The position numbers were made by a program, and so were the translations under genes. DNA of 64,000 nt from Mycolicibacterium madagascariense (GTDB taxonomy: Bacteria > Actinomycetota > Actinomycetes > Mycobacteriales > Mycobacteriaceae): NCBI RefSeq assembly GCF_010729665.1, contig NZ_AP022610.1:1860001-1924000 (forward strand), written 5' to 3'. Position 1 is the stretch's first letter. Each line of letters starts with the position of its first letter. The notes beneath the pieces were generated by a model. It had not been told where the DNA came from. It saw only the letters and a program-made list of their open reading frames with translations, and did not search any database. Positions 52,695 through 60,051 of this stretch are shown in pieces.

Positions 52695-54269
52695 ATGGCG
52701 AACATGACGCTCAAGGAATGGGTGCAGAAGCTCGACGACGCCGGCCTGTTGAACCGGATCACCGACGAGACCCGGGTCGACGAACTCCCACAGATCATGG
52801 AGGACAACCCCTCCCAGGCCGTGCTGGTGGAGAACGTCAAGGACTGCCAGGTTCCCTTCCTGTCCAATGCCTACGCCACCGAGGAGATGTTCACTCTGGC
52901 GCTGGGCTGCACGGCCGAAGAGCTACCCGCGGAGATCGCGCGCCGCAAGAAGGCTCCCCGCGACACGGTGACGGTCCAGACGTCGCCGTTGAAGGACAAC
53001 GTCATCACCGGTGACGACCTGGACCTGGCGATGCTGCCGTGGTTCTGCCACCACGAGCACGACGGCCATGCATTCATCAACGATTGCAACGTCGTCAGCC
53101 GCAACCTCGGCACCGGCCTGCTCGACACCGGCGAGTACCGGTTGCAATGGCGCAAGCGCAACGAGACCGGCATCTCGCTGTCGAACCCGTCGCGCAACAC
53201 TCGGCTCAACATTCAGGCCTATGTCGATGCTGGTCGAGAGATGCCGGTGGCGTGCGTGATTGGCGGCACCCCGCATCTCAAACTCTCGCAGATGTACACC
53301 GTCGAGGGCTACGACGACTGGCAGGTGCTGGGTGGGCTGCTCGGCGAGCCCGTCGAATTGGTGAAATGCGAGACCAATGACCTGATGGTGCCGGCCAGCG
53401 CCGACATCGTGCTCGAGGGCCGAATGATGGTCAGCGAGGGCCCCGTTCACGACGAAGGGCCCTACGGCGAGTACATGGTCACCTACGGCGGGGGCCTGCA
53501 ACACATGTGGCGGATCGTGTGGGACTGCATCACTCACCGCAACGGCGCGATCTACGAGTATGCGTCCATCGCGGGCCTTCACCCGGGTAGGTCGGACATG
53601 GTCGACATGACCTTCACCCTCGCCGCCGACATCTACGATGCGCTCAAGAGCGCAGCCATCGACGTCGTCGACCTCTACTTGCCCCCAGACGCGGTAAGCC
53701 AAATCGCCTACCTCAAGATTCGACCCCATCGCGCGGGAGATGCCAACAACGCCTTGGCATTGATGCTGACCTGTTCGCGACAGATGGTCCCCAAGATCGC
53801 CTACGTGTTCGACGACGACGTCGACATCCGCGATCCAGGCGACGTCTCCTGGGCGTTCGGCCTGCGGTTCAACCCCGAACAAGGCACGCTGATCCTGCCC
53901 CGGCAGAACGTCAACTTCCTCGACCCCAGCCTGACCACGTCCGAGCCACCGTTCTTCATCTCCAAGATCGGATTCGACTGCACCAAGCCGACGGTGGGCG
54001 ACCTGAGTCGATTCGACCGGGCGGTGGTCGTGCCCCCAGCCGTCGTGCCCGACGACCTCACCATTCTGGACACCGATCAGCTGACCGACGCGCTGGAGAA
54101 GTTCATCCGTCAGGCGCCCCGGGCGTGGCGCGAGGTGGTGGCCGAATTCGCCGGGCACCCCTACCCGGCGCTCTATCACGCCTTCGGTCGGCTACGGGAT
54201 CGGCTCGGGCGGCGTGAGGAGGACTCGCCCACGTTCCCCTACCGATTCATCGACACCGGCTCAGAGTGA
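52695..54269 (+). CDS. UbiD-family prenylated-FMN decarboxylase
   Basis: A 524-aa UbiD-type enzyme. It reversibly decarboxylates aromatic, heteroaromatic or alpha,beta-unsaturated acids using prenyl-FMN. Motifs: SNPSRNTRLNIQAYVDAGREMP, CVIGGTPHLKLS (substrate and cofactor region) and HDEGPYGEYMVTYGGG, where Glu254 and Glu259 match the E-x4-E/D part of the catalytic E-R-E network. It starts the rightward operon that also encodes UbiX, which makes the cofactor. Its actual substrate is not identifiable from sequence. ATG at 52695; ATG 52704 is an alternative. Confidence 0.88.
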   Translation: MANMTLKEWVQKLDDAGLLNRITDETRVDELPQIMEDNPSQAVLVENVKDCQVPFLSNAYATEEMFTLALGCTAEELPAEIARRKKAPRDTVTVQTSPLKDNVITGDDLDLAMLPWFCHHEHDGHAFINDCNVVSRNLGTGLLDTGEYRLQWRKRNETGISLSNPSRNTRLNIQAYVDAGREMPVACVIGGTPHLKLSQMYTVEGYDDWQVLGGLLGEPVELVKCETNDLMVPASADIVLEGRMMVSEGPVHDEGPYGEYMVTYGGGLQHMWRIVWDCITHRNGAIYEYASIAGLHPGRSDMVDMTFTLAADIYDALKSAAIDVVDLYLPPDAVSQIAYLKIRPHRAGDANNALALMLTCSRQMVPKIAYVFDDDVDIRDPGDVSWAFGLRFNPEQGTLILPRQNVNFLDPSLTTSEPPFFISKIGFDCTKPTVGDLSRFDRAVVVPPAVVPDDLTILDTDQLTDALEKFIRQAPRAWREVVAEFAGHPYPALYHAFGRLRDRLGRREEDSPTFPYRFIDTGSE

Positions 54270-54304
54270 CTGACACACCGTCGATCAGATGAAGGGAGAG
54301 GTCG

Positions 54305-54343
54305 ATGCCAACAACGATGCCCCGCGCAGGTGCTCGGGTATGA
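54305..54343 (+). CDS. Twelve-codon leader ORF before the LLM gene
   Basis: A mini-ORF (MPTTMPRAGARV) with a strong GAAGGGAGAGG ribosome site 4-14 bp upstream. Its TGA (54341-54343) overlaps the ATG of the LLM gene (54340) as ATGA, while the LLM start itself has no good ribosome site. This fits translation of the monooxygenase by termination-reinitiation from a leader peptide. Confidence 0.45.
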   Translation: MPTTMPRAGARV

Positions 54344-55449
54344 AGCTGGGTGCGCTACTGATGCCGTCGCATCCGCCGGGACGATCCATCCGGCGAGGCC
54401 AACAGTGGGATCTCGAGGAGCTCGTCCGATTGGATCGCTACGGTTTCAGTGAAGCTTGGATCGGTGAGCACTTCACGGCTCCCTGGGAGCCGTGCCCCGC
54501 ACCCGACCTGCTCATCGCCCAAGCCCTCGCCAGTACGCACGACATCCTGCTGGGTCCGCTGGGTCACCTGCTTCCGTATCATCATCCGGTCGAATTGGCC
54601 CACCGCGTCGCCTATCTCGACCACATGGCGCAAGGGCGATATCAGCTGGGCGTCGGCATCAGCGCACTGCCCACCGACCACGACATCTTCGGACTCGACC
54701 CGAGCGGCGGACGCAATCGCCGCATGACGTTCGAGGCGCTGGAGCTCATGACGACGCTCTGGCGTGACGGTGGGGGAGCGTTCCGGGGTGAGTTCTGGAC
54801 CAGCAACCAGCCGGGGCGCTGGCCCGTGGACATCCGCCACCACCTCCTGCCGTATCAGCGGCCACACCCGCCGATCGCGATCTCTGGAATGACACCCGAT
54901 TCGCAGAACCTCAAGCTCGCCGGTGAGAAGGGCTATCTCCCAGTGAGTTTCGGCATCAGCCCCGACCCGGCTGTCACCGCAGCCCACTGGGATTCAGTGG
55001 CCGAAGGAGCAGCGCGATCCGGCCGGATCGCGGATCGCACGCAGTGGCGGGTCGTGCGCGACGTCTACGTCGCACCCTCGGACGCCGAGGCCCGATCGTT
55101 GGCGATCAACGGCATCATGGGCCGATGCTGGCGCGAGTTCCTCCTGCCCCTCTACAAGGCCAGCGGACTGACACCGCTGCTCAAGCATGACCAGGCGGTC
55201 TGCGACGACGACGTCGACGTCGACTACGTGGCCGGGCACCTATGGTTCGTCGGCTCACCCGAGACGGTTTCGACGCGAATCAACGAACTACAAAGCGCCA
55301 CCGGTGGTTTCGGTCATCTCCTGATGGTGTCCTACGATGCGACCGACGAGTTCGAGCAGTGGGATCGCAGCCTGCATCTGCTGGTGAACGAGGTCCTGCC
55401 CACGTGCGCGATGCCCCGTCCCGCGGGTGTCACCGGGGGCCCTCGATGA
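54340..55449 (+). CDS. LLM-class flavin-dependent monooxygenase
   Basis: A 369-aa bacterial-luciferase-like oxygenase: KLGALLMPSHPPG, FSEAWIGEHFTAPWEP, LGPLGHLLPYHHPVELAHRVAYLD, GRYQLGVGISALPTDHDIFG and PPIAISGMTPDSQNLKLAGE. This subgroup (limonene/alkanesulfonate monooxygenase types) uses FMNH2 from a separate reductase; RutA-type members open N-heterocyclic rings. No reductase gene is adjacent. ATG 54340 is preferred over 54289 because the conserved N-terminus begins there and it overlaps the leader ORF stop. Its own stop overlaps the VOC gene. Confidence 0.85.
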   Translation: MKLGALLMPSHPPGRSIRRGQQWDLEELVRLDRYGFSEAWIGEHFTAPWEPCPAPDLLIAQALASTHDILLGPLGHLLPYHHPVELAHRVAYLDHMAQGRYQLGVGISALPTDHDIFGLDPSGGRNRRMTFEALELMTTLWRDGGGAFRGEFWTSNQPGRWPVDIRHHLLPYQRPHPPIAISGMTPDSQNLKLAGEKGYLPVSFGISPDPAVTAAHWDSVAEGAARSGRIADRTQWRVVRDVYVAPSDAEARSLAINGIMGRCWREFLLPLYKASGLTPLLKHDQAVCDDDVDVDYVAGHLWFVGSPETVSTRINELQSATGGFGHLLMVSYDATDEFEQWDRSLHLLVNEVLPTCAMPRPAGVTGGPR

Positions 55450-55823
55450 GTTACGTCGCGTTGGCCACGCAGAACTTCGACGAAGTCACCCAGTTCTACC
55501 GCGAGGTCCTGGGTTTCGACGTGGTCACCGAGTGGGATCGACCACGGGGCCGGGGAACTCGGTTCGACCTCGGCGGCGGACTTCGTCTGGAGATCCTCGA
55601 CAATTCCCGCGAACCGGTTCCCCGCGCGCTGGGCGAGGGCGGCGATCGCGTCCACGTCGTCGTGGAGGTGGACGACGTCCACGCCACGTGGTCCCAACTG
55701 TCGATCGACGCACCGGCGCCCGCGGCGACGTCCTGGGGCGCCAGTCTCTTCGGCATCCGCGACCCCGACGGAACCGCAATCACGTTCCTGCAGTGGACGA
55801 CCAGTGAGGGGAGCCGACGATGA
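55446..55823 (+). CDS. VOC family protein
   Basis: A 125-aa single VOC module pair: YVALATQNFDEVTQFYREVLGFDVV, GTRFDLGGGLRLEIL, VHVVVEVDDVHATW and GIRDPDGTAITFLQW. Metal-ligand positions are less clear than in true dioxygenases, so it may be a binding or isomerase member. It overlaps the LLM stop (ATGA) and the UbiX start (ATGA), so all three are translated as a coupled unit. The longer upstream frame is only a shadow of the LLM gene. Confidence 0.82.
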   Translation: MSYVALATQNFDEVTQFYREVLGFDVVTEWDRPRGRGTRFDLGGGLRLEILDNSREPVPRALGEGGDRVHVVVEVDDVHATWSQLSIDAPAPAATSWGASLFGIRDPDGTAITFLQWTTSEGSRR

Positions 55824-56464
55824 CGGTGGCGCGGCGAGTCATCATCGGGATGTCCGGCGCCAGCGGCGCCATCTACGGCATCCGGCTCTTGGAGGTCCTG
55901 CGCCGGGTCGAGGACGTGCAGACCCACCTGGTGATCAGCGCGGCCGGGCGCCGGACCATTGCCTTGGAGACCGATACCTCGCCCCAACAGGTCGAGGCGC
56001 TGGCCGATGCGGTGCACAAGCCCGGTGACATCGCAGCCTCGATCTCGTCGGGGTCGTTTCGCACCGCGGGCATGATCGTCGCCCCGTGCTCGATGAAGAC
56101 GGTCTCGGGAATCGCCACCTCGTACTCCGACAACCTGCTCCTACGCGCGGCCGACGTGGTTCTCAAGGACCGCCGGCGCCTGCTCCTGCTGGTTCGCGAA
56201 ACGCCGTTGCATCAAGGACACCTGCGGCTCCTGTCTCAGGTGTCGGAGATGGGCGCCATCGTGATGCCCCCTGTCCCGGCGTTCTATCACCGGCCGCGCA
56301 CCCTGGGCGACGTCATCGATCAGACGGTGAACCGCGCACTGGACCTGATGGACATCGACCTTCCCGCCGACCTGTTCCCGCGGTGGTCGGGACCTGGCGG
56401 ACCAACCGTCCCTAATGCGACCGAGCTCAACGGCAATGGCTACCAACATCATCCGATGGCATGA
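55820..56464 (+). CDS. ubiX: UbiX-family flavin prenyltransferase
   Basis: A 214-aa flavoprotein that attaches dimethylallyl to FMN to make prenyl-FMN for UbiD. It has GMSGASGAIYGIRLLEVL, CSMKTVSGIATSYSDNLLLRAADV, RRRLLLLVRETPLHQGHLRLL and MPPVPAFYHRPRTLGDVIDQTVNRALD, the classic UbiX/Pad1 set, with a C-terminal tail slightly longer than usual. Its location in the ubiD operon makes the decarboxylase self-sufficient for cofactor. Start ATG 55820 overlaps the VOC stop. Confidence 0.93.
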   Translation: MTVARRVIIGMSGASGAIYGIRLLEVLRRVEDVQTHLVISAAGRRTIALETDTSPQQVEALADAVHKPGDIAASISSGSFRTAGMIVAPCSMKTVSGIATSYSDNLLLRAADVVLKDRRRLLLLVRETPLHQGHLRLLSQVSEMGAIVMPPVPAFYHRPRTLGDVIDQTVNRALDLMDIDLPADLFPRWSGPGGPTVPNATELNGNGYQHHPMA

Positions 56465-56499
56465 GCCAACGGATGCCACCACCGAAGGAGGAGAACCAC

Positions 56500-56922
56500 A
56501 TGTCCACGATTTCGCATGCCATCCGGATCCGCGCACCCCGCGACGAGGTGTTCGAGGCCATCGCGACGACGAAGGGTCTGCAGGGCTGGTATGCCCCTCG
56601 GGTCACCGGTGAGCTCGCGGTCCACGAAGAGATCGTCGCCGAGGCAGCCGACGGCGAGGTGTTCCGTTGGAAGTTGCTGAGTCAAAACCCCGGGACGTCC
56701 GCGGAGTGGGAGTGCGTGTCCGGCCCCGGATCATCGGCCGGAACCCGAGTCATGCACCGGCTCTCCGAGACCGATGACGGTCGGACGGCCGTGGAGGTCG
56801 ATCACGATGGGTGGAGCGAGGAGGATGACGCCATCCCCACCTGCAACACCCTGTGGGGAATCCTCATCGGCCGACTTCGCGACTATGTCGAATCAGGTTC
56901 GGCGACACACGCATTGGGTTAG
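56500..56922 (+). CDS. SRPBCC/AHSA1-like ligand-binding protein
   Basis: A 140-aa START-like protein: STISHAIRIRAPRDEVFEAIAT, LQGWYAPRVTGELAV, FRWKLLSQNPGTSAEWEC and TLWGILIGRLRDYVESG. These hydrophobic-pocket proteins bind or act on ring compounds, or assist polyketide and aromatic enzymes. ATG 56500 has GGAGGAG at good spacing; the upstream in-frame ATG (56461) overlaps the ubiX stop but has no site. Last but one gene of the ubiD operon. Confidence 0.82.
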   Translation: MSTISHAIRIRAPRDEVFEAIATTKGLQGWYAPRVTGELAVHEEIVAEAADGEVFRWKLLSQNPGTSAEWECVSGPGSSAGTRVMHRLSETDDGRTAVEVDHDGWSEEDDAIPTCNTLWGILIGRLRDYVESGSATHALG

Positions 56923-56950
56923 GTTGGCGCTCTGCTTAGGAGACACGCCG

Positions 56951-57748
56951 ATGAGCGCTCGACGGCGACGTGATCTGTCATCTCGGGAGGACGCCGTGAC
57001 GGTAGTACTGGTTCACGGGGTGCCCGAGACGTCGCTGGTGTGGGACGAGCTGGTCGCGGCATTGTGCGAGGGCGGCGTTGTTGCACCAATTCGGCTGTCG
57101 CCGCCGGGGTTTGGCGTCCCCATCCCGCAAGGATTCGAGCCCACGCGTGAAGGCTATGTCCGGTGGCTGATCGACGAGCTCGAATCGCTCGGTGAACCGG
57201 TGCGGCTGGTGGGGCACGATTGGGGCGGTCTGCACGTCGTGGGGGTAGCCATGACCAGGCCTGACCTCATCGAGTCCTGGGTGTCGGACGTCGTGGGCAT
57301 CTTCGACCCCGGGTACCGGTGGCATCCGTTGGCGCGACGATGGCAACGACCCGGCGCGGGCGAGCAGGCATTGAGTGCACTGGTGTCCATGTCTGATGAC
57401 GAGCGCATCGCCTATCTATGCGGCCAGGGCATGCCGCGACACCTTGCCGGCCGTCTCGAATGTGCGATCGACGCCACCATGAGTCGATGCATTCTGTCGC
57501 TCTACCGATCCGCGATTCAGCCTGCGATGGCCGAAGCAGCGGGGTCGTTGCCCGCAGCGGCAGCACGCCCAGGACTGGCCATCCACCCCACCGAAGACCA
57601 CAACTCGGGGACCCGGGAGGACGTCGTGCGCTCGGCCCGCCGCGCAGGCGCACGGGTGGCGGAGTTACCAGGGCTGGGTCACTGGTGGTTCGCCCAGGAG
57701 CCGCGGCGTGCGGCCACCGCCCTCCACCACTTTTGGGGCTCTCGGTGA
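56951..57748 (+). CDS. Alpha/beta hydrolase with aspartate nucleophile
   Basis: A 265-aa alpha/beta hydrolase: VLVHGVPETSLVWDEL, nucleophile elbow LVGHDWGGLHVV with Asp instead of Ser, and His in GLGHWWFAQEP. The HDWGG elbow is typical of epoxide hydrolases and haloalkane dehalogenases. ATG 56951 follows AGGAG; GTG 56996 (after GGGAGG) is an alternative that starts right at the first beta strand. It ends 18 bp from the convergent second PucR gene. Confidence 0.82.
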   Translation: MSARRRRDLSSREDAVTVVLVHGVPETSLVWDELVAALCEGGVVAPIRLSPPGFGVPIPQGFEPTREGYVRWLIDELESLGEPVRLVGHDWGGLHVVGVAMTRPDLIESWVSDVVGIFDPGYRWHPLARRWQRPGAGEQALSALVSMSDDERIAYLCGQGMPRHLAGRLECAIDATMSRCILSLYRSAIQPAMAEAAGSLPAAAARPGLAIHPTEDHNSGTREDVVRSARRAGARVAELPGLGHWWFAQEPRRAATALHHFWGSR

Positions 57749-57766
57749 CCGCCGGTCGGGGGCGGT

Positions 57767-58963
57767 TCACTCGCGTTCGCGTGTGCCCTTCGCATCGGAC
57801 AGGGTCAACCCGGGGCTCCTGACGGCGAGCAGTACCTGTGCGAGCCAGGTGTTGTCGGACAGCGATCGTCCGCTCAACGCCTCGAACCGCCGGAGCCGGT
57901 AATTGACGGTATTGCGGTGACAGTGCATCACCACTGCCGTCGACGCCACCGACTGTTCGTTCTCCAGCCACGCCCGTACCGTCTCGATGAGGGGCAGGGC
58001 CCGATCCGCCGGAAGCTGCAAGACGCTGCCGATGGTGGCGTCGATCAGGCTGTTCGCGGCCTCCGGCGAGCTCGCCATCAAGACGTCCAGCACGTCCTGG
58101 CCGTAACGCATCACGGGTCGCTGTGTCGACGTCGCCGCAGCAGCAGTAGCTGCCTGCACACGCGCTCGTCGACAGTCCGACACCGCGCGAAAGGGGGCAC
58201 TCAATCCCACCGTCGCCGAGGCACGCTCTGCCACGGACTGTCCCAGTGAGGTCAGATCGCACCTCCTGGCGTTCAGCGAGACCAAGCCGACCTGTGAGCG
58301 TGGGCCGAGCCGAAACCACGCCGCCTCAACGGCGTTCGATCCGGCGACGATCTTCTCCCAGTCGGTTTCCACCACCGTCGTGTTCGCGGCGGTCACCTCC
58401 ATCACGCAGAACTGCCCTTGTCGCGGGATCCCCAATGTGCCCACCGCGTCCCAATAGGGCGCCCCTTGTGCTGGGTCACCGCCGAACAGGACGTCGAGCA
58501 GAGCCGCGCGCACCTGTTCTCGGCGACGTGCACTGTTCACGGCCAGATCTCGGTAGATCTCGTTGGCGCGCTGGGAGATGCGATCGACCATCTCGAAGAT
58601 GCGCGGGGTCGCCGCGAGCAGCGTCTTGCTGTCGGCGGGTTCGTCGTCGACCATCGCGGCCCACTCCTCCCAGATCGCAGCGACACCAATCCGATAGGTG
58701 TGCAGCAAGTCCAGCAGAGTCACACCTTGATCGAACCGGCGGGAGATGACCTCGTCCAAGGCGCTGGCGTCGTAGGCGTGTTGGCCTTGCAACACCTCCA
58801 ACAGCTCCCGCAGCGTCATGGTCAACGCCCACGCGGTCTCGCGGTCGTCGAGGTGGTCGGCCGACGAACGCGCGCGGACCGTGGGCAGGATCTTCGCGAC
58901 CTTCTCGTCGATCTCGACCGCTGCGGCTGCCGCGAACCGGGCGATGTCGTCATCGATGGTCAC
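57767..58963 (-). CDS. PucR-family transcriptional regulator, second copy
   Basis: A 398-aa paralogue of the regulator at 50947. It has SRRFDQGVTLLDLLHTYRIGVAAIWEEW, GIPRQGQFCVMEVTAAN and the C-terminal HTH MHCHRNTVNYRLRRFEALSG. Shared organisation and near-identical HTH core suggest the two recognise related DNA sites, perhaps with different effectors. It is convergent with the ubiD operon. Upstream lie TACCGCGGTA and a CCAACA-CCA-TGTTGG inverted repeat. Confidence 0.9.
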   Translation of the reverse strand: MTIDDDIARFAAAAAVEIDEKVAKILPTVRARSSADHLDDRETAWALTMTLRELLEVLQGQHAYDASALDEVISRRFDQGVTLLDLLHTYRIGVAAIWEEWAAMVDDEPADSKTLLAATPRIFEMVDRISQRANEIYRDLAVNSARRREQVRAALLDVLFGGDPAQGAPYWDAVGTLGIPRQGQFCVMEVTAANTTVVETDWEKIVAGSNAVEAAWFRLGPRSQVGLVSLNARRCDLTSLGQSVAERASATVGLSAPFRAVSDCRRARVQAATAAAATSTQRPVMRYGQDVLDVLMASSPEAANSLIDATIGSVLQLPADRALPLIETVRAWLENEQSVASTAVVMHCHRNTVNYRLRRFEALSGRSLSDNTWLAQVLLAVRSPGLTLSDAKGTRERE

Positions 58964-58977
58964 GGTCAGATCCTCCG

Positions 58978-59019
58978 TACCGCGGTATCACGCCGGTGCC
59001 ATGCCAACACCATGTTGGC
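58978..59019. promoter_or_regulatory. Two palindromes upstream of the second pucR gene
   Basis: TACCGCGGTA (58978-58987) is a perfect 10-bp palindrome 15 bp from the pucR start. GCCAACA and TGTTGGC around CCA (59003-59019) form a 7-bp-arm inverted repeat. The core CACCATGTTG also appears just upstream of the alpha/beta hydrolase at 50632. They are candidate autoregulatory sites. Confidence 0.4.
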
Positions 59020-59128
59020 CCCCTTGCTACTTCGACCGACGGCAACTGCCCCCGCGCCGAGCATAGATAGTTGACTCATCGGACCAGAATGGTGAGACGA
59101 GCATAACGCCGATTGCGATGGGACATCT

Positions 59129-59148
59129 TCGTGCTGCAGCCCAAAGCA
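59129..59148. promoter_or_regulatory. Third GTGCTGCAGC-type element
   Basis: TTCGTGCTGCAGCCCAAAGC resembles the elements at 52351 (TCGTGCTCCAGCACAAAGAC) and 50829, with one palindrome position changed. It lies in the 713-bp gap between the second pucR gene and the small HTH gene (58964-59676). Short ORFs in that gap show no family-like sequence, and I support no gene there. Confidence 0.35.
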
Positions 59149-59676
59149 GACCGAGATCTGTCGAGGGTGGGATCGCTGGGTGGCGCTCTTAGGTGCATGT
59201 CATCGTGTCGTCGAGTGAACGGGCGGCGACGGTATGCAAAGTTCGAGACCCGAATGCACTCGCACACCCACCGAGTCCTCGTCGATGCCGAGGCGGGGGT
59301 CCGGCATCCGTCCGAAGACTTGTGCGGCCGAAATCTCAATCTGGAGCTTGCCCAGATGCGCAACGGCACAACGATGTGTCCGGGCCAACGATGCCGGTCA
59401 GATCACCCACGACGTCGTTGACCGTCTGAGGCGTCCTAGGCCAGCTGAGACCGCCCCTCGTGTCGAACAGCCGTGGCGGAGGGAAACGACTAACGACTGG
59501 CCGACGGCCCGTTTGTCACTGTTTGCTCTGCGCCCGCTCGCTCGAATGTTTCCCGCCAGCCCAATCCTGTCAAAGGGCTGAATCCTGCCGCTGGCAGTGT
59601 CATCCTTGACGCGAAGACGTACACCGTCAGCAAACCCCAGGCTAGCCCAGACCCCGTTCAGCCATGAGGACCGCGC

Positions 59677-59928
59677 ATGATGCACCACGTCGTTGACGAC
59701 AACCCTGTACTGCAGCGTTTGATCCGCGCCCGCCAGGCCTGTGAGCAGGCCACTGGCGGGCAGGAAGCCGAAGCGGCGCACCGCAACCTTCGCCTTGCAG
59801 CGGAGGCTGCCCGCGACGCCGAGGTGAGCTGGTCCATCATCGGCGAGGCCCTCGGAATCGCGCGGGGCAACGCCTATAAGCGGTACCGGCGAAAGCCCGC
59901 ACGACGAAGGGGCGCCAGTCCCCGGTGA
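59677..59928 (+). CDS. Small helix-turn-helix protein
   Basis: An 83-aa protein. The N-terminal half is an Ala/Arg-rich helix (LQRLIRARQACEQATGG, EAAHRNLRLAAEAARDAE), and the C-terminal half is an HTH, SWSIIGEALGIARGNAYKRY, ending in a basic tail RRKPARRRG. It may bind DNA. No ribosome site is clear; ATG 59677 or 59680. Its link to the ammonia-lyase-like gene 123 bp downstream is unproven. Confidence 0.55.
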   Translation: MMHHVVDDNPVLQRLIRARQACEQATGGQEAEAAHRNLRLAAEAARDAEVSWSIIGEALGIARGNAYKRYRRKPARRRGASPR

Positions 59929-60051
59929 CGGCCGCGCCCCCGATCGGCGGCGCGCCGTGATCGTCGGTGGTCTCGGCGCGCGATAGCCTGCCCGCACGGA
60001 GCGCGTCTGACCCCGACGAGCACGTCGTTGGTCTGGTCGGAGGAAGAGCCC

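Noticed and set aside
59113..59581. Overlapping short ORFs in the gap after the second pucR gene
   Set aside because: No frame shows domain-like sequence, a ribosome site or a sensible start; Arg/Ser/Pro-rich composition suggests noncoding DNA.
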